A stretch of 64,000 bases of DNA from Lactobacillus sp. ESL0680. GTDB taxonomy: Bacteria; Bacillota; Bacilli; Lactobacillales; Lactobacillaceae. The stretch is taken from the NCBI RefSeq assembly GCF_029392855.1, contig NZ_CP113945.1, forward strand, positions 1,550,001 through 1,614,000, given 5' to 3'. Shown here in pieces: positions 43,397 through 53,596 of this stretch. A program made the position numbers and the translations under genes. The notes below the pieces were generated by a model. It had not been told where the DNA came from. It searched no databases and saw only the letters and a program-made list of their open reading frames with translations. How positions within the stretch are numbered: position 1 is the first letter of the stretch; the number at the start of each line of letters is the position of its first letter.

Positions 43397-43424
43397 TTTT
43401 TTGAAAGGATTTTGCAAAAGTTGA

Positions 43425-44252
43425 TTACTTATCTGCTGTTTCCTTACCAGCATTGAAGTATTTCAAATCGCCAATTGGTCCTGCTAACTTAAATTTACCA
43501 TCTTTATAGGTCAACTTAGTAACAGCATCATTAGCTATACCAACACCTTGGTATTCTGGATAGTCTTGAGCTGACAAGAACATGTTGATCGACATTCCTG
43601 AGCTAACTACCAGGACATTGCCGCCCTTCTTTTGATACTTTTTAGCAATTGCAGTTAATACTTCTGTCATCCGCTTTTGAACCGCGGTTGATTGCTCCGC
43701 ACGATATTGTTGCGGCAAAGTAGTATCTAGCTTATTAGCTTGATCTAAAGCATAGTAGCCGTCTTGCATCTTATTTTGGAACAATTTACCAGTCTTAGTT
43801 TGAAAGTCTTCAGTACTGCTGTAACCATAATAAGCTGCAATTTCAGGAACATTTTTGGCAATATCTGGACGGCCTTCATAACTGCCATAATTGCATTCAC
43901 GAAGTCGCCAGTCAATCTGTAATTTGACCTTCTTATTGCCAGAATAATCCAAAGCACCTTGAGCTGTCTTTTCCTGACGAGTTAAGTCGCCAGAATATGC
44001 AGCCTTGAACTTGGTGCCCTTCAATCCCATTCCAAGATATTGGGCACCTTTAACACCATTATCAGTTAGAGTATAATCGCTCCAGCCTTGGGCCAAGTGC
44101 ATTACATTAGCAGTAGTTTCACCATGACGAGTTAAATAAATAACTACTGGCTTAGTTGCCTTACTGCTCTTAGCAGACACTTGGTTTGTTCCAACCAAAA
44201 AGAGCGCAAATACACTAATGAATGACACAACTGTCTTCATCCACTTTTTCAT
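43425..44252 (-). CDS. Secreted histidine-phosphatase-fold protein with altered second catalytic site
   Basis: 275 residues. Signal peptide of about 27 residues ends at VSAKSS, so it is exported. The first catalytic motif is intact (LTRHGETTAN, His43) and RECNYGSYEGRPD holds the usual acid residue. The second His expected in VSHG is Ser218 (VVSSGMSI), so phosphatase activity may be lost or altered. It lies 13 bases after the 6-phospho-beta-glucosidase gene, on the same strand, as the last gene of the beta-glucoside operon, an unusual place. Confidence 0.8.
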   Translation of the reverse strand: MKKWMKTVVSFISVFALFLVGTNQVSAKSSKATKPVVIYLTRHGETTANVMHLAQGWSDYTLTDNGVKGAQYLGMGLKGTKFKAAYSGDLTRQEKTAQGALDYSGNKKVKLQIDWRLRECNYGSYEGRPDIAKNVPEIAAYYGYSSTEDFQTKTGKLFQNKMQDGYYALDQANKLDTTLPQQYRAEQSTAVQKRMTEVLTAIAKKYQKKGGNVLVVSSGMSINMFLSAQDYPEYQGVGIANDAVTKLTYKDGKFKLAGPIGDLKYFNAGKETADK

Positions 44253-44265
44253 AATTATTTACCGT

Positions 44266-45717
<1,452 letters not shown>

Positions 45718-45732
45718 CTAACCTTTCTGTAA

Positions 45733-47700
45733 CTATTTTAAGTCAATAAATGCGTCAGTGGCCTTAACTTGACCATCTGCCAGCACCTTAACATCATTAT
45801 AGTCCTTTGAATTAGTTACGATCACTGGAGTTGTAACAACATAACCTGCCTTTTTAATGGCATCAATGTCAAATTCAATTAATGGATCGCCGACTTTAAC
45901 AGCTTGATCCTTTTCAACTAAGGTCTTAAAGCCCTTACCGTCAAGTTCAACTGTGTCCATTCCAATATGGATCATTACTTCGGCACCATTATCAGATCTT
46001 AAACCAATCGCATGTCCGGTTGGGAAGACCATAGCAATCTGACCATTAATTGGTGAATAAACTTTGCCTTCACTTGGTTCAATTGCGGCACCTTGACCCA
46101 TAGCACCACTTGAAAATACTTTATCTTTAACATCTTTTAAATCAACAACAGTACCGTTTAATGGCGCAGCAACTACTTCAGCTTTAACTGCAGTATCAGC
46201 AGCTTCATCATTAGCGATAGTTTCAACTTCAGCGTTAGCGTTACCTTCAGCAACAGCTGCGCCAGCAGGAACTGCTTCACCATCAAGTGGAGCATCAACA
46301 CTGCTCTTACCGAATAACATTTGTAAACCAAAACCTAAAACAGTAGCAACTGCCATGGCAATAATCAAACCATAAACGCGCATGTCGATACCATTCTTAC
46401 TAATTGCGTCTGGAATTGAGAAGATTCCCATTCCGGCCATAATGTAAACTTTGGTACCAAACATTCCGATTAAGCCACCACCGATTGCGGAAGCGATACA
46501 ACTAATGTAGAACGGCTTCTTACGAGGTAAAGTAACACCATAAATAGCTGGCTCAGTAACACCAAAGATTCCTGAAACAACAGCCGGAATAGCTAAACTA
46601 CGAGTCTTTTCATTCTTAGTTTGGAAAATAATAGCAGCTACAACACCAGTTTGAGCAAATGATGCAGCAAGTGATAAACCTAAGATTGGGTCATAACCCA
46701 TAGCCGCAATGTTGGTCATCATAACGGCAACAAAGCCCCAGTGAACACCAAAGATAACAAATACTTGCCAGAATGCACCCATCAGAACACCAGCTAAGAT
46801 TGGGCTGAAGTTGTAAACGGCACTAACACCAGCAGCGATTGCATCACCAAGCCAAGTAGCAATTGGTCCAATTACGATAAAGGTTACTGGGATAGTAATC
46901 AGCAGAACCATAAATGGTACTAAGAAAGTCTTAACAACGTCAGGAATAATCTTTCGTGCTAATTTATGTACTTTAGAAGCAAACCAAACTGCCAAGATAA
47001 TCGGAATAACTGATGAAGTATAGTTCATCGAAATTACCGGAATTCCAAGGAAAGTCATGTGGATTGGAGCTTGGAAAATTGTTCCCTTAAATAAAGTAAA
47101 CAAAGTTGTCTTGCTGCTAGTCATCGCAACAATTGTTGGGTAACAAAGTGCAGCACCAATTGTCGCACCAAGGTAGCCATCAAGCTTAAACTTCTTAGCT
47201 GCAGAAATACCTAAGATAACTGGCAAGAAGTAGAACAAACTGTCGCCAATAGCATTTAATACTGTGTAAGTACCAGAAGTTTGTGCTTCCCAGCCCAATG
47301 CAACGAACATCGCATTGAAACCTTTAATCATTCCGGCCGCACACATTGGCCCTAAGATTGGGTTGAAAATACCAGAAATCAAATCAATAAAGCGATCGGC
47401 AATACTCATGTTGCTGGTATCTACATAATCATCAGCAACTTCACCGCCGTCGGAAAAGCCACCAACTTTGATTAAAGTATCATAAACATCGGCAACGTTA
47501 TTACCGATAACTACTTGATACTGACCACCAGATTTAACCAATGAAATAACTCCATCAGTTGATTTCATTGCATCATCGTTGGCCTTTTTTTCATCCTTCA
47601 ACTTAAAGCGCAACCGTGTTGTACAGTGAACAACACTGGCTACGTTGTCCTTACCACCAACATTGGTGATAATCTTTTGACTTAAATCTTCGTAAGCCAT
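45733..47700 (-). CDS. bglP: Beta-glucoside PTS transporter, IIBCA
   Basis: 655 residues. Order: IIB (1-90, phospho-Cys26 in VVHCTTRL), membrane IIC (about 105-455), Ala/Glu-rich linker (about 470-505), IIA (about 515-655, phospho-His in EVMIHIGMDTVEL). Imports and phosphorylates beta-glucosides, coupled with BglA. Preceded by a RAT/terminator pair controlled by LicT. Confidence 0.95.
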   Translation of the reverse strand: MAYEDLSQKIITNVGGKDNVASVVHCTTRLRFKLKDEKKANDDAMKSTDGVISLVKSGGQYQVVIGNNVADVYDTLIKVGGFSDGGEVADDYVDTSNMSIADRFIDLISGIFNPILGPMCAAGMIKGFNAMFVALGWEAQTSGTYTVLNAIGDSLFYFLPVILGISAAKKFKLDGYLGATIGAALCYPTIVAMTSSKTTLFTLFKGTIFQAPIHMTFLGIPVISMNYTSSVIPIILAVWFASKVHKLARKIIPDVVKTFLVPFMVLLITIPVTFIVIGPIATWLGDAIAAGVSAVYNFSPILAGVLMGAFWQVFVIFGVHWGFVAVMMTNIAAMGYDPILGLSLAASFAQTGVVAAIIFQTKNEKTRSLAIPAVVSGIFGVTEPAIYGVTLPRKKPFYISCIASAIGGGLIGMFGTKVYIMAGMGIFSIPDAISKNGIDMRVYGLIIAMAVATVLGFGLQMLFGKSSVDAPLDGEAVPAGAAVAEGNANAEVETIANDEAADTAVKAEVVAAPLNGTVVDLKDVKDKVFSSGAMGQGAAIEPSEGKVYSPINGQIAMVFPTGHAIGLRSDNGAEVMIHIGMDTVELDGKGFKTLVEKDQAVKVGDPLIEFDIDAIKKAGYVVTTPVIVTNSKDYNDVKVLADGQVKATDAFIDLK

Positions 47701-47726
47701 AATTCCTCCTAAAAATAGACAAAATA

Positions 47727-47791
47727 AAACCCGTGGACATAAAAAGCATTACCCAGCTATTAAGCAGAGGTCTTACTTATGTTCTCGGGTT
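47727..47791 (-). terminator. LicT-controlled terminator in front of bglP
   Basis: In minus sense AACCCGAGAACAT pairs with ATGTCCACGGGTT followed by TTATTTTG, overlapping the 3-prime end of the RAT site. Confidence 0.8.
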
Positions 47792-47815
47792 AATGCCTGC
47801 ATTACCAGTAACACA
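47785..47815 (-). promoter_or_regulatory. RAT antiterminator site in front of bglP
   Basis: Minus-strand GTGTTACTGGTAATGCAGGC and ATTAACC: ribonucleic antiterminator of the BglG/LicT type. LicT binding would melt the terminator and let bglP-bglA be expressed when beta-glucosides are present. Confidence 0.8.
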
Positions 47816-47829
47816 CCAGATAAACAATA

Positions 47830-48717
47830 TTATTTGCCGCTTGTTATGCGCTCATCACTATCAGGCTCTGAACTATTCTGCCTGCGCGTTACCCGCCAGA
47901 CATGTAAAGTCAGATAAACCTGATCGTCAGGCTGCAATTCCCAACCAGCTTGCTTTTGTAAATAAGTACCAATCTTTAAGACCGTGTCATAAGCCGTGCG
48001 ATACTTTGCCTTCATTAATTCCAGCAAAGACCGATCTAGCTCACTCCCACTATCATCATTAATGCCACAAATATGTCGAACCATAAATGCTCGTAAATGC
48101 GTCATAAAACGATTAAAACTAAATGATTCCGTGTCAAGCTGCATCCCATATTGATACTCAATAATGGCAATGACACCATGGATTAACTTCGTAATCTTAA
48201 TTGTGTCCTGCAGCTTAGTTTGATCGGAGCCAGCATTGATAAAGTGATACGTCAGATAAACGGCCTCACTACGCGGCAAAGTCAAGTTTGTCTTCTCTTC
48301 AATCAGCTTAATCGCTGCTAGAGCGGTATCGTACTCTTTGGGGAACAACTTATGAATTTCCCAGCGGACCGTTTCTTGGCCCAAGTCGATGCCCTCATCA
48401 GCTCGTTTAAGCACAAAATCAATATGATCGGCTAATGCAAAATACTGATAATCAGAAAACTTAGTTTGCAGTTTTTGTGAAGCAAGTTGAATGATCTCAG
48501 TTGTCAGTGCTAATGTACGCGTATCAATATCACCGATACTATTGGCCAATTCAATATTCTTCTCAACCGCGACAAACCGACGGCTTATCTTACTCTCATC
48601 AATCTCATCGCCAGCTTTTTTACCAAAGCCGATCCCATTACCAATTACAACCCAGTCAACGCCGGATTCATCAGACACCAAAGCAGCATTGTTATTAAAA
48701 TTCTTGACAAATTTCAC
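47830..48717 (-). CDS. licT: BglG/LicT-family transcription antiterminator
   Basis: 295 residues from GTG 48717 with AAAGAGG upstream. RNA-binding CAT domain (1-55: FVKNFNNNAALVSDESG), then two PRD domains with phospho-His sites (ALADHIDFVLKR, YLTYHFINAG, FMVRHICGI, YLTLHVWRV). It binds the two RAT sites seen here and is itself controlled by the PTS. Autoregulation is suggested by the RAT site before its own gene. Confidence 0.94.
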   Translation of the reverse strand: MKFVKNFNNNAALVSDESGVDWVVIGNGIGFGKKAGDEIDESKISRRFVAVEKNIELANSIGDIDTRTLALTTEIIQLASQKLQTKFSDYQYFALADHIDFVLKRADEGIDLGQETVRWEIHKLFPKEYDTALAAIKLIEEKTNLTLPRSEAVYLTYHFINAGSDQTKLQDTIKITKLIHGVIAIIEYQYGMQLDTESFSFNRFMTHLRAFMVRHICGINDDSGSELDRSLLELMKAKYRTAYDTVLKIGTYLQKQAGWELQPDDQVYLTLHVWRVTRRQNSSEPDSDERITSGK

Positions 48718-48737
48718 TTTGCTAACCTCTTTTTAAC

Positions 48738-48795
48738 AAAAAAACCTACAAATAACCAATAGCAGATTATGAGTTATTGTTTATTTATAGGTTAA
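48738..48795 (-). terminator. LicT-controlled terminator in front of licT
   Basis: In minus sense AACCTATAAATAA pairs with TTATTTGTAGGTT, followed by TTTTTG. Confidence 0.85.
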
Positions 48796-48817
48796 TGCCT
48801 GATCGAATCAGTAACAC
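48786..48817 (-). promoter_or_regulatory. RAT antiterminator site in front of licT
   Basis: Minus-strand GTGTTACTGATTCGATCAGG then CATTAACC, overlapping the terminator stem; the same class as the bglP site. Confidence 0.8.
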
Positions 48818-48833
48818 GCTTATTTACATTTAA

Positions 48834-48862
48834 ATTATAAATCAGTGTTAAAGCGATTTCAA
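48834..48862 (-). promoter_or_regulatory. licT promoter with overlapping cre-like site
   Basis: TTGAAA (48862-48857), 17 bases, TATAAT (48839-48834). TTAAAGCGATTTCA at 48848-48861 matches the cre consensus with one mismatch and lies between the -35 and -10, so CcpA repression is expected. Confidence 0.75.
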
Positions 48863-48954
48863 TAGTTATTTGAATATTTTTTATCAGTATTATTCTTAAT
48901 ATACATAATTAACTTGCATCATGCTAATTTAAGCAAAATCCTAATCATATATAT

Positions 48955-49542
48955 TTAATAATCATTGGGATCAGCTTGTGCGGGCTCATATAAATCAGAA
49001 TCATCATCTTGATAATCCCACCACTCACTTTCATAACCATGAAAGCCAGCTTTGGCCATTGCGTCATCTAAAATTTGGTAGTTATGCTCCTGCTCCTCAG
49101 TACGCGGATATGAACGCAAAGCTTTACCAGTAAAATCATCGAAACCACTTTGCATCAGGAGTTCATTTCCTGCCATATCAGTAATTGTCAGATCAAAGGT
49201 AACACCCTTTTCATGACTGTAATTAGGATTAGGTGCAGCCACCCATTCATCATGAGGATAAACTTCGTACATTTTAATTTGGGCTGTGCTTGGCCGAAAG
49301 GCATCCCACACTTTAATCCGGTAACCTTGCTCTTTTAATAATTTAGCTGCCACGCCCAACTTTTTAGCGGTACCAGCACGAGCAATCGCCGTTGTAAAAT
49401 CATAAATCACATGATCTGTAAAATTATCCATTGTGGCATATTTCAAATCCACGATAATTGACGGATCAACTTTCTGAATATTCAAAAATGCTGGGTCTGG
49501 CTTGATTGCCTTAGCGGCCGCAATAATTTTTTCTTTAGTCAT
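48955..49542 (-). CDS. D-Ala-D-Ala dipeptidase, VanX/DdpX type (M15D)
   Basis: 195 residues. Hydrolyses D-Ala-D-Ala, recycling D-alanine from peptidoglycan. Arg83 in AFRPSTAQ, zinc ligands His110 and Asp117 in SHEKGVTFD and Glu173 in ESEWW. The third zinc ligand, usually His in EWWH, is Asp176 (EWWDYQDDD). The gene follows an amino acid permease by 11 bases and is probably co-transcribed with it. The tail is acidic. Confidence 0.82.
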   Translation of the reverse strand: MTKEKIIAAAKAIKPDPAFLNIQKVDPSIIVDLKYATMDNFTDHVIYDFTTAIARAGTAKKLGVAAKLLKEQGYRIKVWDAFRPSTAQIKMYEVYPHDEWVAAPNPNYSHEKGVTFDLTITDMAGNELLMQSGFDDFTGKALRSYPRTEEQEHNYQILDDAMAKAGFHGYESEWWDYQDDDSDLYEPAQADPNDY

Positions 49543-49553
49543 TATTTGCCCCC

Positions 49554-50924
49554 CTAATTCAATTCATTAACTGGATACTTGTGTCTAAAGTAATAATAGA
49601 CACCAACAGAAATTGCTGGAATTAGCAGACCTAACAGTGAAGTTACGGGGTCATCAAAGAAGTTATTGATTAAAATAATTAAAAAGGCAACAACAGCAAT
49701 GATGACTGTCCACGGATAAGCCCAAACTTTATATGGTCTAGCAGCATCTGGTTGGCGGTAACGCAAAACAGGTACAGCTAAGATTGACAACAGGTTAAAA
49801 ATTGCACCACTGAAGACAACTAGAGAAGTAAGTTCATTTAAGTCCCGCGTCAAAACTAAGGCAATTGAAATAATCATCTGCATAATTAAGCCGTGATCTG
49901 GAGTGCGGTATTTTGGATGGATGTGTTCAAATGTTTTCCATAATAAACCGTCTTTGGCAACGGCATAATAGTAACGTGAAAAGGCTAAAATCATGCCGTT
50001 TAATGAACTAATCATTGCCAAAACCATTGTAACTGCAACCAAAATTGTACCGGCATAGCCCATAAATGTTTGCGCAACATTCGTACCTAAGTATAATTGT
50101 CCTGCCTTGATTGACTTGGCAATCGCCTTAGCAGGCAGTGAACGATAAATCGCAAAGTTGAACAGTACATAAACAACTGTTGTAAAGCCAACTGATAAGA
50201 TTAATGCTTTAGGCAAATTCTTTTGCGGATTTTTCATTTCACCAGCAACGGTATTGAGGTTCGTCCAGCCCTCAAATGCCCAAAGCGAGGCGATGACCGC
50301 AAAGGCTACCATTTGAATAATATCAATCACATTACCCTTACCAGCAGGAAATGATAATGATAAATTAGGCGTATAGTGACCAAAGAAAACACCCAAGCCA
50401 ATAATTAAGACTAGCGGCAAAACCTTCAGAACCGTGAAGAAGTTTTGTACCCATTCACCGATATTAACACCAAAGTAATTGACAATCGTGAAAATAACAA
50501 TTAATAAAATTGCAATTATTTTTACTGTTAAATCATTAAAATGGAAGAAACTTGTCAAGGCCATCGGCAGCGCAATCGCAATTGCCGCAATTGAACCGGG
50601 GCCGCCAATCACCATACTTTGAAAGGTAAACATATAACCAACTACTGGTGAATAAGCATCTGACAGATAAACATAAATCCCACCAGTCTCGGGATTCATG
50701 GCACCTAATTCCGCAAAACACAAGCTCCCCATCAAAGTAACTAACCCACCAATCAGCCATGCAAGTAGTGCGTAGCCCATTGACATTTGCGAACGCTGCA
50801 GAACGTATGACCCAATGTAAAAAATCCCTGAGCCAATCATAATCCCAATTAAAATATTACTTCCGCCAAACACACCAATCGTCTTTTTCAACTGCGGCGC
50901 GTTTTCTTCACTTTTTTCCTTCAA
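49554..50924 (-). CDS. APC-family amino acid permease, LAT-like
   Basis: 456 residues from TTG 50924 with AAGAGGTG upstream. About twelve helices; GSNILIGIMIGSGIFYIGS as helix 1 and WAFEGWTNLNTVAGEMKNP as helix 6 are typical of the L-type exchanger group. Partnered with the D-Ala-D-Ala dipeptidase, so uptake of alanine or similar wall-derived amino acids is possible, but this is inference. A structured leader precedes it. Confidence 0.85.
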   Translation of the reverse strand: MKEKSEENAPQLKKTIGVFGGSNILIGIMIGSGIFYIGSYVLQRSQMSMGYALLAWLIGGLVTLMGSLCFAELGAMNPETGGIYVYLSDAYSPVVGYMFTFQSMVIGGPGSIAAIAIALPMALTSFFHFNDLTVKIIAILLIVIFTIVNYFGVNIGEWVQNFFTVLKVLPLVLIIGLGVFFGHYTPNLSLSFPAGKGNVIDIIQMVAFAVIASLWAFEGWTNLNTVAGEMKNPQKNLPKALILSVGFTTVVYVLFNFAIYRSLPAKAIAKSIKAGQLYLGTNVAQTFMGYAGTILVAVTMVLAMISSLNGMILAFSRYYYAVAKDGLLWKTFEHIHPKYRTPDHGLIMQMIISIALVLTRDLNELTSLVVFSGAIFNLLSILAVPVLRYRQPDAARPYKVWAYPWTVIIAVVAFLIILINNFFDDPVTSLLGLLIPAISVGVYYYFRHKYPVNELN

Positions 50925-50956
50925 AATAACACCTCTTAAAAATCAAGTTAGCCCCA

Positions 50957-50991
50957 AACAAAAGCCCCATTGTCTTAACAAAACAATGAGA
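50957..50991 (-). terminator. Terminator in the permease leader
   Basis: In minus sense TCTCATTGT pairs with ACAATGGGG (9 bp with two G-U), followed by CTTTTGTTTG; about 30 bases before the permease start. Confidence 0.65.
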
Positions 50992-51018
50992 CCAAATTTA
51001 ATCATTTTAGACAAATCA

Positions 51019-51080
51019 GCTAACGCTCCCTAAGCATTCCAGGACTTCTAAGACATTGTCCTAGAATCTCGATTGCGTTA
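51019..51080 (-). ncRNA. Structured leader RNA, candidate riboswitch of unknown class
   Basis: TAACGC (51080-51075) pairs with GCGTTA (51026-51021), enclosing a 9-bp hairpin TTCTAGGAC/GTCTTAGAA (51066-51058 and 51054-51046) and a small CCT/AGG hairpin: a three-way-junction shape. GCTAAC near the ribosome site (50952-50947) can pair with GTTAGC (51024-51019), competing with the closing stem. No known riboswitch consensus (purine, lysine, glycine, SAM, T-box) was recognised. Confidence 0.5.
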
Positions 51081-51097
51081 CCATTTAATTTAAAAAA

Positions 51098-51126
51098 AGA
51101 TTAAAGCAAAACATACTATTTGTCAA
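51098..51126 (-). promoter_or_regulatory. Promoter of the permease-dipeptidase operon
   Basis: TTGACA (51126-51121), 17 bases, TAATCT (51103-51098); transcription would start near 51091, giving a leader of about 165 bases. Confidence 0.75.
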
Positions 51127-51214
51127 TACACTGCTTGAATTATTGTTTAATTTAATACAATTTAACCGCAAATAATATGCTATGATAGATTTAATTATTT
51201 AGAAGGAGTCTTGA

Positions 51215-52438
51215 ATGGAAATCATTTATCACTTTCATAATATCCAGACAATTATTGTCAGTAGGCAAGCCGCTGTCCTAACTAATGATGATTTACAAAT
51301 CAGCGCCACCTGTGAAATCGGCCAAAAATTATCGGCTAACAATTTAGTCAAAGATAATCAGCAGAATATTTACTTTAATACTGCACAAGGTTTATTATCA
51401 TTTAACGATGCATATTTTGAAAAATTAAACTACTTTAGTGAATTTGACCTTTTTACCCAACTTAAATGGGGGAAAATCAAAAACCCGCGTGGCACGAATA
51501 CCTATTCTAGCCAGCACCAATTGCTCGCACATCGGCCCTTGGCAAGCAGCCTGCAACTTGTCGGTCAAGGAGAAGACATATTTCACCAAACTTGGTTAAT
51601 GACTTCCAATGGCACTTGGCTCAAAAGAAGTGATGTTTGGCTTGATGGCGAGCCGCTAATTACGCGGACTCATGATCTAAACCAAACAGAAACCATAATT
51701 AGCAATCCTCATGGTTCAATTGCCCGCGATCATTTAGGGCAAAACTTAGACTTAATTAAGCCTGACAAGCAGCTGTCGATTTTGGCAGTCAAAGAAGACG
51801 AGTTTGGTAATGAATACCTGCAGATTGGACCCGACACTTTTATTCCAACAACAGACTGCCTCCTGCACGATTGCCCCCAGCAATTAAAGCCGCAAGCACC
51901 GCAGCTGCTTATTACCGAAAATATTAACCAAATGTTTTGGGGAATTCAAAACGGCTGCGAGGCCGCAGCTTTACTAATGGGTCTGCATTATCAAGGTAAA
52001 CTGAAAACAACGGATTACCAAACTTTCATTAATGAGATGCCGCTATCCCCAGACTATAATCCATATCACGGCTTTGGCGGCTCACCTTATGAGAACGTAA
52101 CTGGACGTTTTGAGGCGATTTTTCCGCCAGCGCTATTAGCTTGGGGACAAAAATTCACAACTTTGCGTGACTTAAATGGCGCAAGTGAACCTGAGCTGAT
52201 TGCCGCCATCAAGCGCGGCAATCCAGTTCTAACTTATGTCACCACCAATTTTACCCCGCCAGACCCGGACACTTATCCGTGGGGCAAAACTTACAAAAAT
52301 AATCACGCCGTCTTATTAGATGGCTTCAGTGAAGATTTGTTCCATGTTTCCGACCCAATTGACGGCCATTATTGGTTGACAAAATCTGCTTTTATGCAAG
52401 CATATAATGTTAGACAATGGGCAATAGAAATCATGTAG
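51215..52438 (+). CDS. C39-like cysteine peptidase family protein
   Basis: 407 residues. C-terminal papain-like C39_2-type domain (about 230-405): Cys248 in QNGCEAAALLMGL, His364 in NNHAVLLDGF and Asp380 in HVSDPIDG. The first 225 residues are beta-rich with no recognised family. No signal peptide or anchor, so it is cytoplasmic or leaves by another route. AGAAGGAG site. It is 26 bases ahead of the DmpA-like aminopeptidase gene, which suggests a joint peptide role. Confidence 0.75.
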   Translation: MEIIYHFHNIQTIIVSRQAAVLTNDDLQISATCEIGQKLSANNLVKDNQQNIYFNTAQGLLSFNDAYFEKLNYFSEFDLFTQLKWGKIKNPRGTNTYSSQHQLLAHRPLASSLQLVGQGEDIFHQTWLMTSNGTWLKRSDVWLDGEPLITRTHDLNQTETIISNPHGSIARDHLGQNLDLIKPDKQLSILAVKEDEFGNEYLQIGPDTFIPTTDCLLHDCPQQLKPQAPQLLITENINQMFWGIQNGCEAAALLMGLHYQGKLKTTDYQTFINEMPLSPDYNPYHGFGGSPYENVTGRFEAIFPPALLAWGQKFTTLRDLNGASEPELIAAIKRGNPVLTYVTTNFTPPDPDTYPWGKTYKNNHAVLLDGFSEDLFHVSDPIDGHYWLTKSAFMQAYNVRQWAIEIM

Positions 52439-52464
52439 TATATATTTAAGAAAGAAGAAGAATT

Positions 52465-53538
52465 ATGGGACTTAACAAACCACTTTTAAACGCACTAAGC
52501 GATGCCAAGAGAGGACCAAAAAATTTAATTACCGATGTTGCCGGAATTACTGTCGGACACAAGACAGTCAAGACTGACCGTTTAAACACTGGGGTTACGG
52601 CAATCAAGCCTTGCCAAGACAATATTTTTAGAGAAAAAATGCCCGCTGCAGTTCAAGTAATTAACGGCTTCGGCAAAAGTACCGGTCTAGTTCAAGTTGA
52701 AGAACTTGGTACTATTGAAACGCCGCTGGTTTTAACCAACACACTAAGTGTCGGTACTGGTTGCACTGCCTTAGTTAAGCGCATGCTTGCTGAAAATCCG
52801 GAAATCGGGACTACAACCGGTAGTGTCAATCCGATTGTCATGGAATGTAATGATAGCAACATCAACCATATTCGTGATTTGGGCGTTACAGAAGATGACG
52901 TTAACGATGCTTTTGCGGCAGCTGACACTACTTTTGAAGAAGGACCCGTTGGCGGCGGTACTGGTATGTGCTGTTACGACCTCAAAGGTGGTATCGGCTC
53001 TGCTTCACGGCAAGTTGAGATCGACGGCAAAACCTTCACAATGGGCGCACTGGTAATGTCCAACTTTGGCTTTGGCGAAGATTTAAACATCTATGGTGAA
53101 CATATTGGTAAAAAGATTGCCCAAATGAAGAAGGACAAGGAAAAAGGCAGTATTATCACAATTATCGCTACTGATATTCCTTTCAATTCACGGCAATTGA
53201 AGCGAATTGCACGCCGCTCAAGCGTTGGTATTACTCGCAGTGGTTCCTTCGCTGGTAACGGCAGCGGCGAAATTACCCTTGCCTTTTCAACCGCTAATCG
53301 GGTAAGCCACTTCCCAGAAAACGAACTCAGCACAATTCAAGCAATTACTGATGACAAGATTGACCGCTACTTCAGAATTACGGTTGATATCGTTAATGAA
53401 GCCATTCTAAGTTCATTAGCCCACGGTAAAACCTTTATCAACTGTAACGGCAAGCCTGTTTACGGTTTGCCAGATGCCTTAAACGAGTTGGGCAATGATC
53501 CAGATGCCATTAAGTTAAAGGAACAATTGGGACTTTAA
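52465..53538 (+). CDS. DmpA/P1-family (S58) aminopeptidase
   Basis: 357 residues. Members cut themselves before a Ser that becomes the N-terminal nucleophile; here Gly228-Ser229 (EKGSIITIIATD). ITDVAGITVGHKTV at the start and GTGCTALVKRM, TTTGSVNPIV and GGGTGMCCYDLKGGIG are typical blocks. It releases N-terminal residues from small peptides or D-amino acid amides; exact substrate is open. Likely co-transcribed with the C39-like gene. Confidence 0.9.
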   Translation: MGLNKPLLNALSDAKRGPKNLITDVAGITVGHKTVKTDRLNTGVTAIKPCQDNIFREKMPAAVQVINGFGKSTGLVQVEELGTIETPLVLTNTLSVGTGCTALVKRMLAENPEIGTTTGSVNPIVMECNDSNINHIRDLGVTEDDVNDAFAAADTTFEEGPVGGGTGMCCYDLKGGIGSASRQVEIDGKTFTMGALVMSNFGFGEDLNIYGEHIGKKIAQMKKDKEKGSIITIIATDIPFNSRQLKRIARRSSVGITRSGSFAGNGSGEITLAFSTANRVSHFPENELSTIQAITDDKIDRYFRITVDIVNEAILSSLAHGKTFINCNGKPVYGLPDALNELGNDPDAIKLKEQLGL

Positions 53539-53553
53539 TTAATCTCGCTAACT

Positions 53554-53596
53554 AAATAGGACCATAGAATTATGATAATTCTATGGTCCTATTTTT
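53554..53596. terminator. Bidirectional terminator between the aminopeptidase and the macro-domain gene
   Basis: AAATAGGACCATAGAATT, short loop, AATTCTATGGTCCTATTTTT: a very strong stem. Confidence 0.93.

Noticed and set aside
50940..51100. T-box leader before the permease
   Set aside because: No T-box sequence (GGTGGNACCGCG type) and no specifier loop; the fold is too small.
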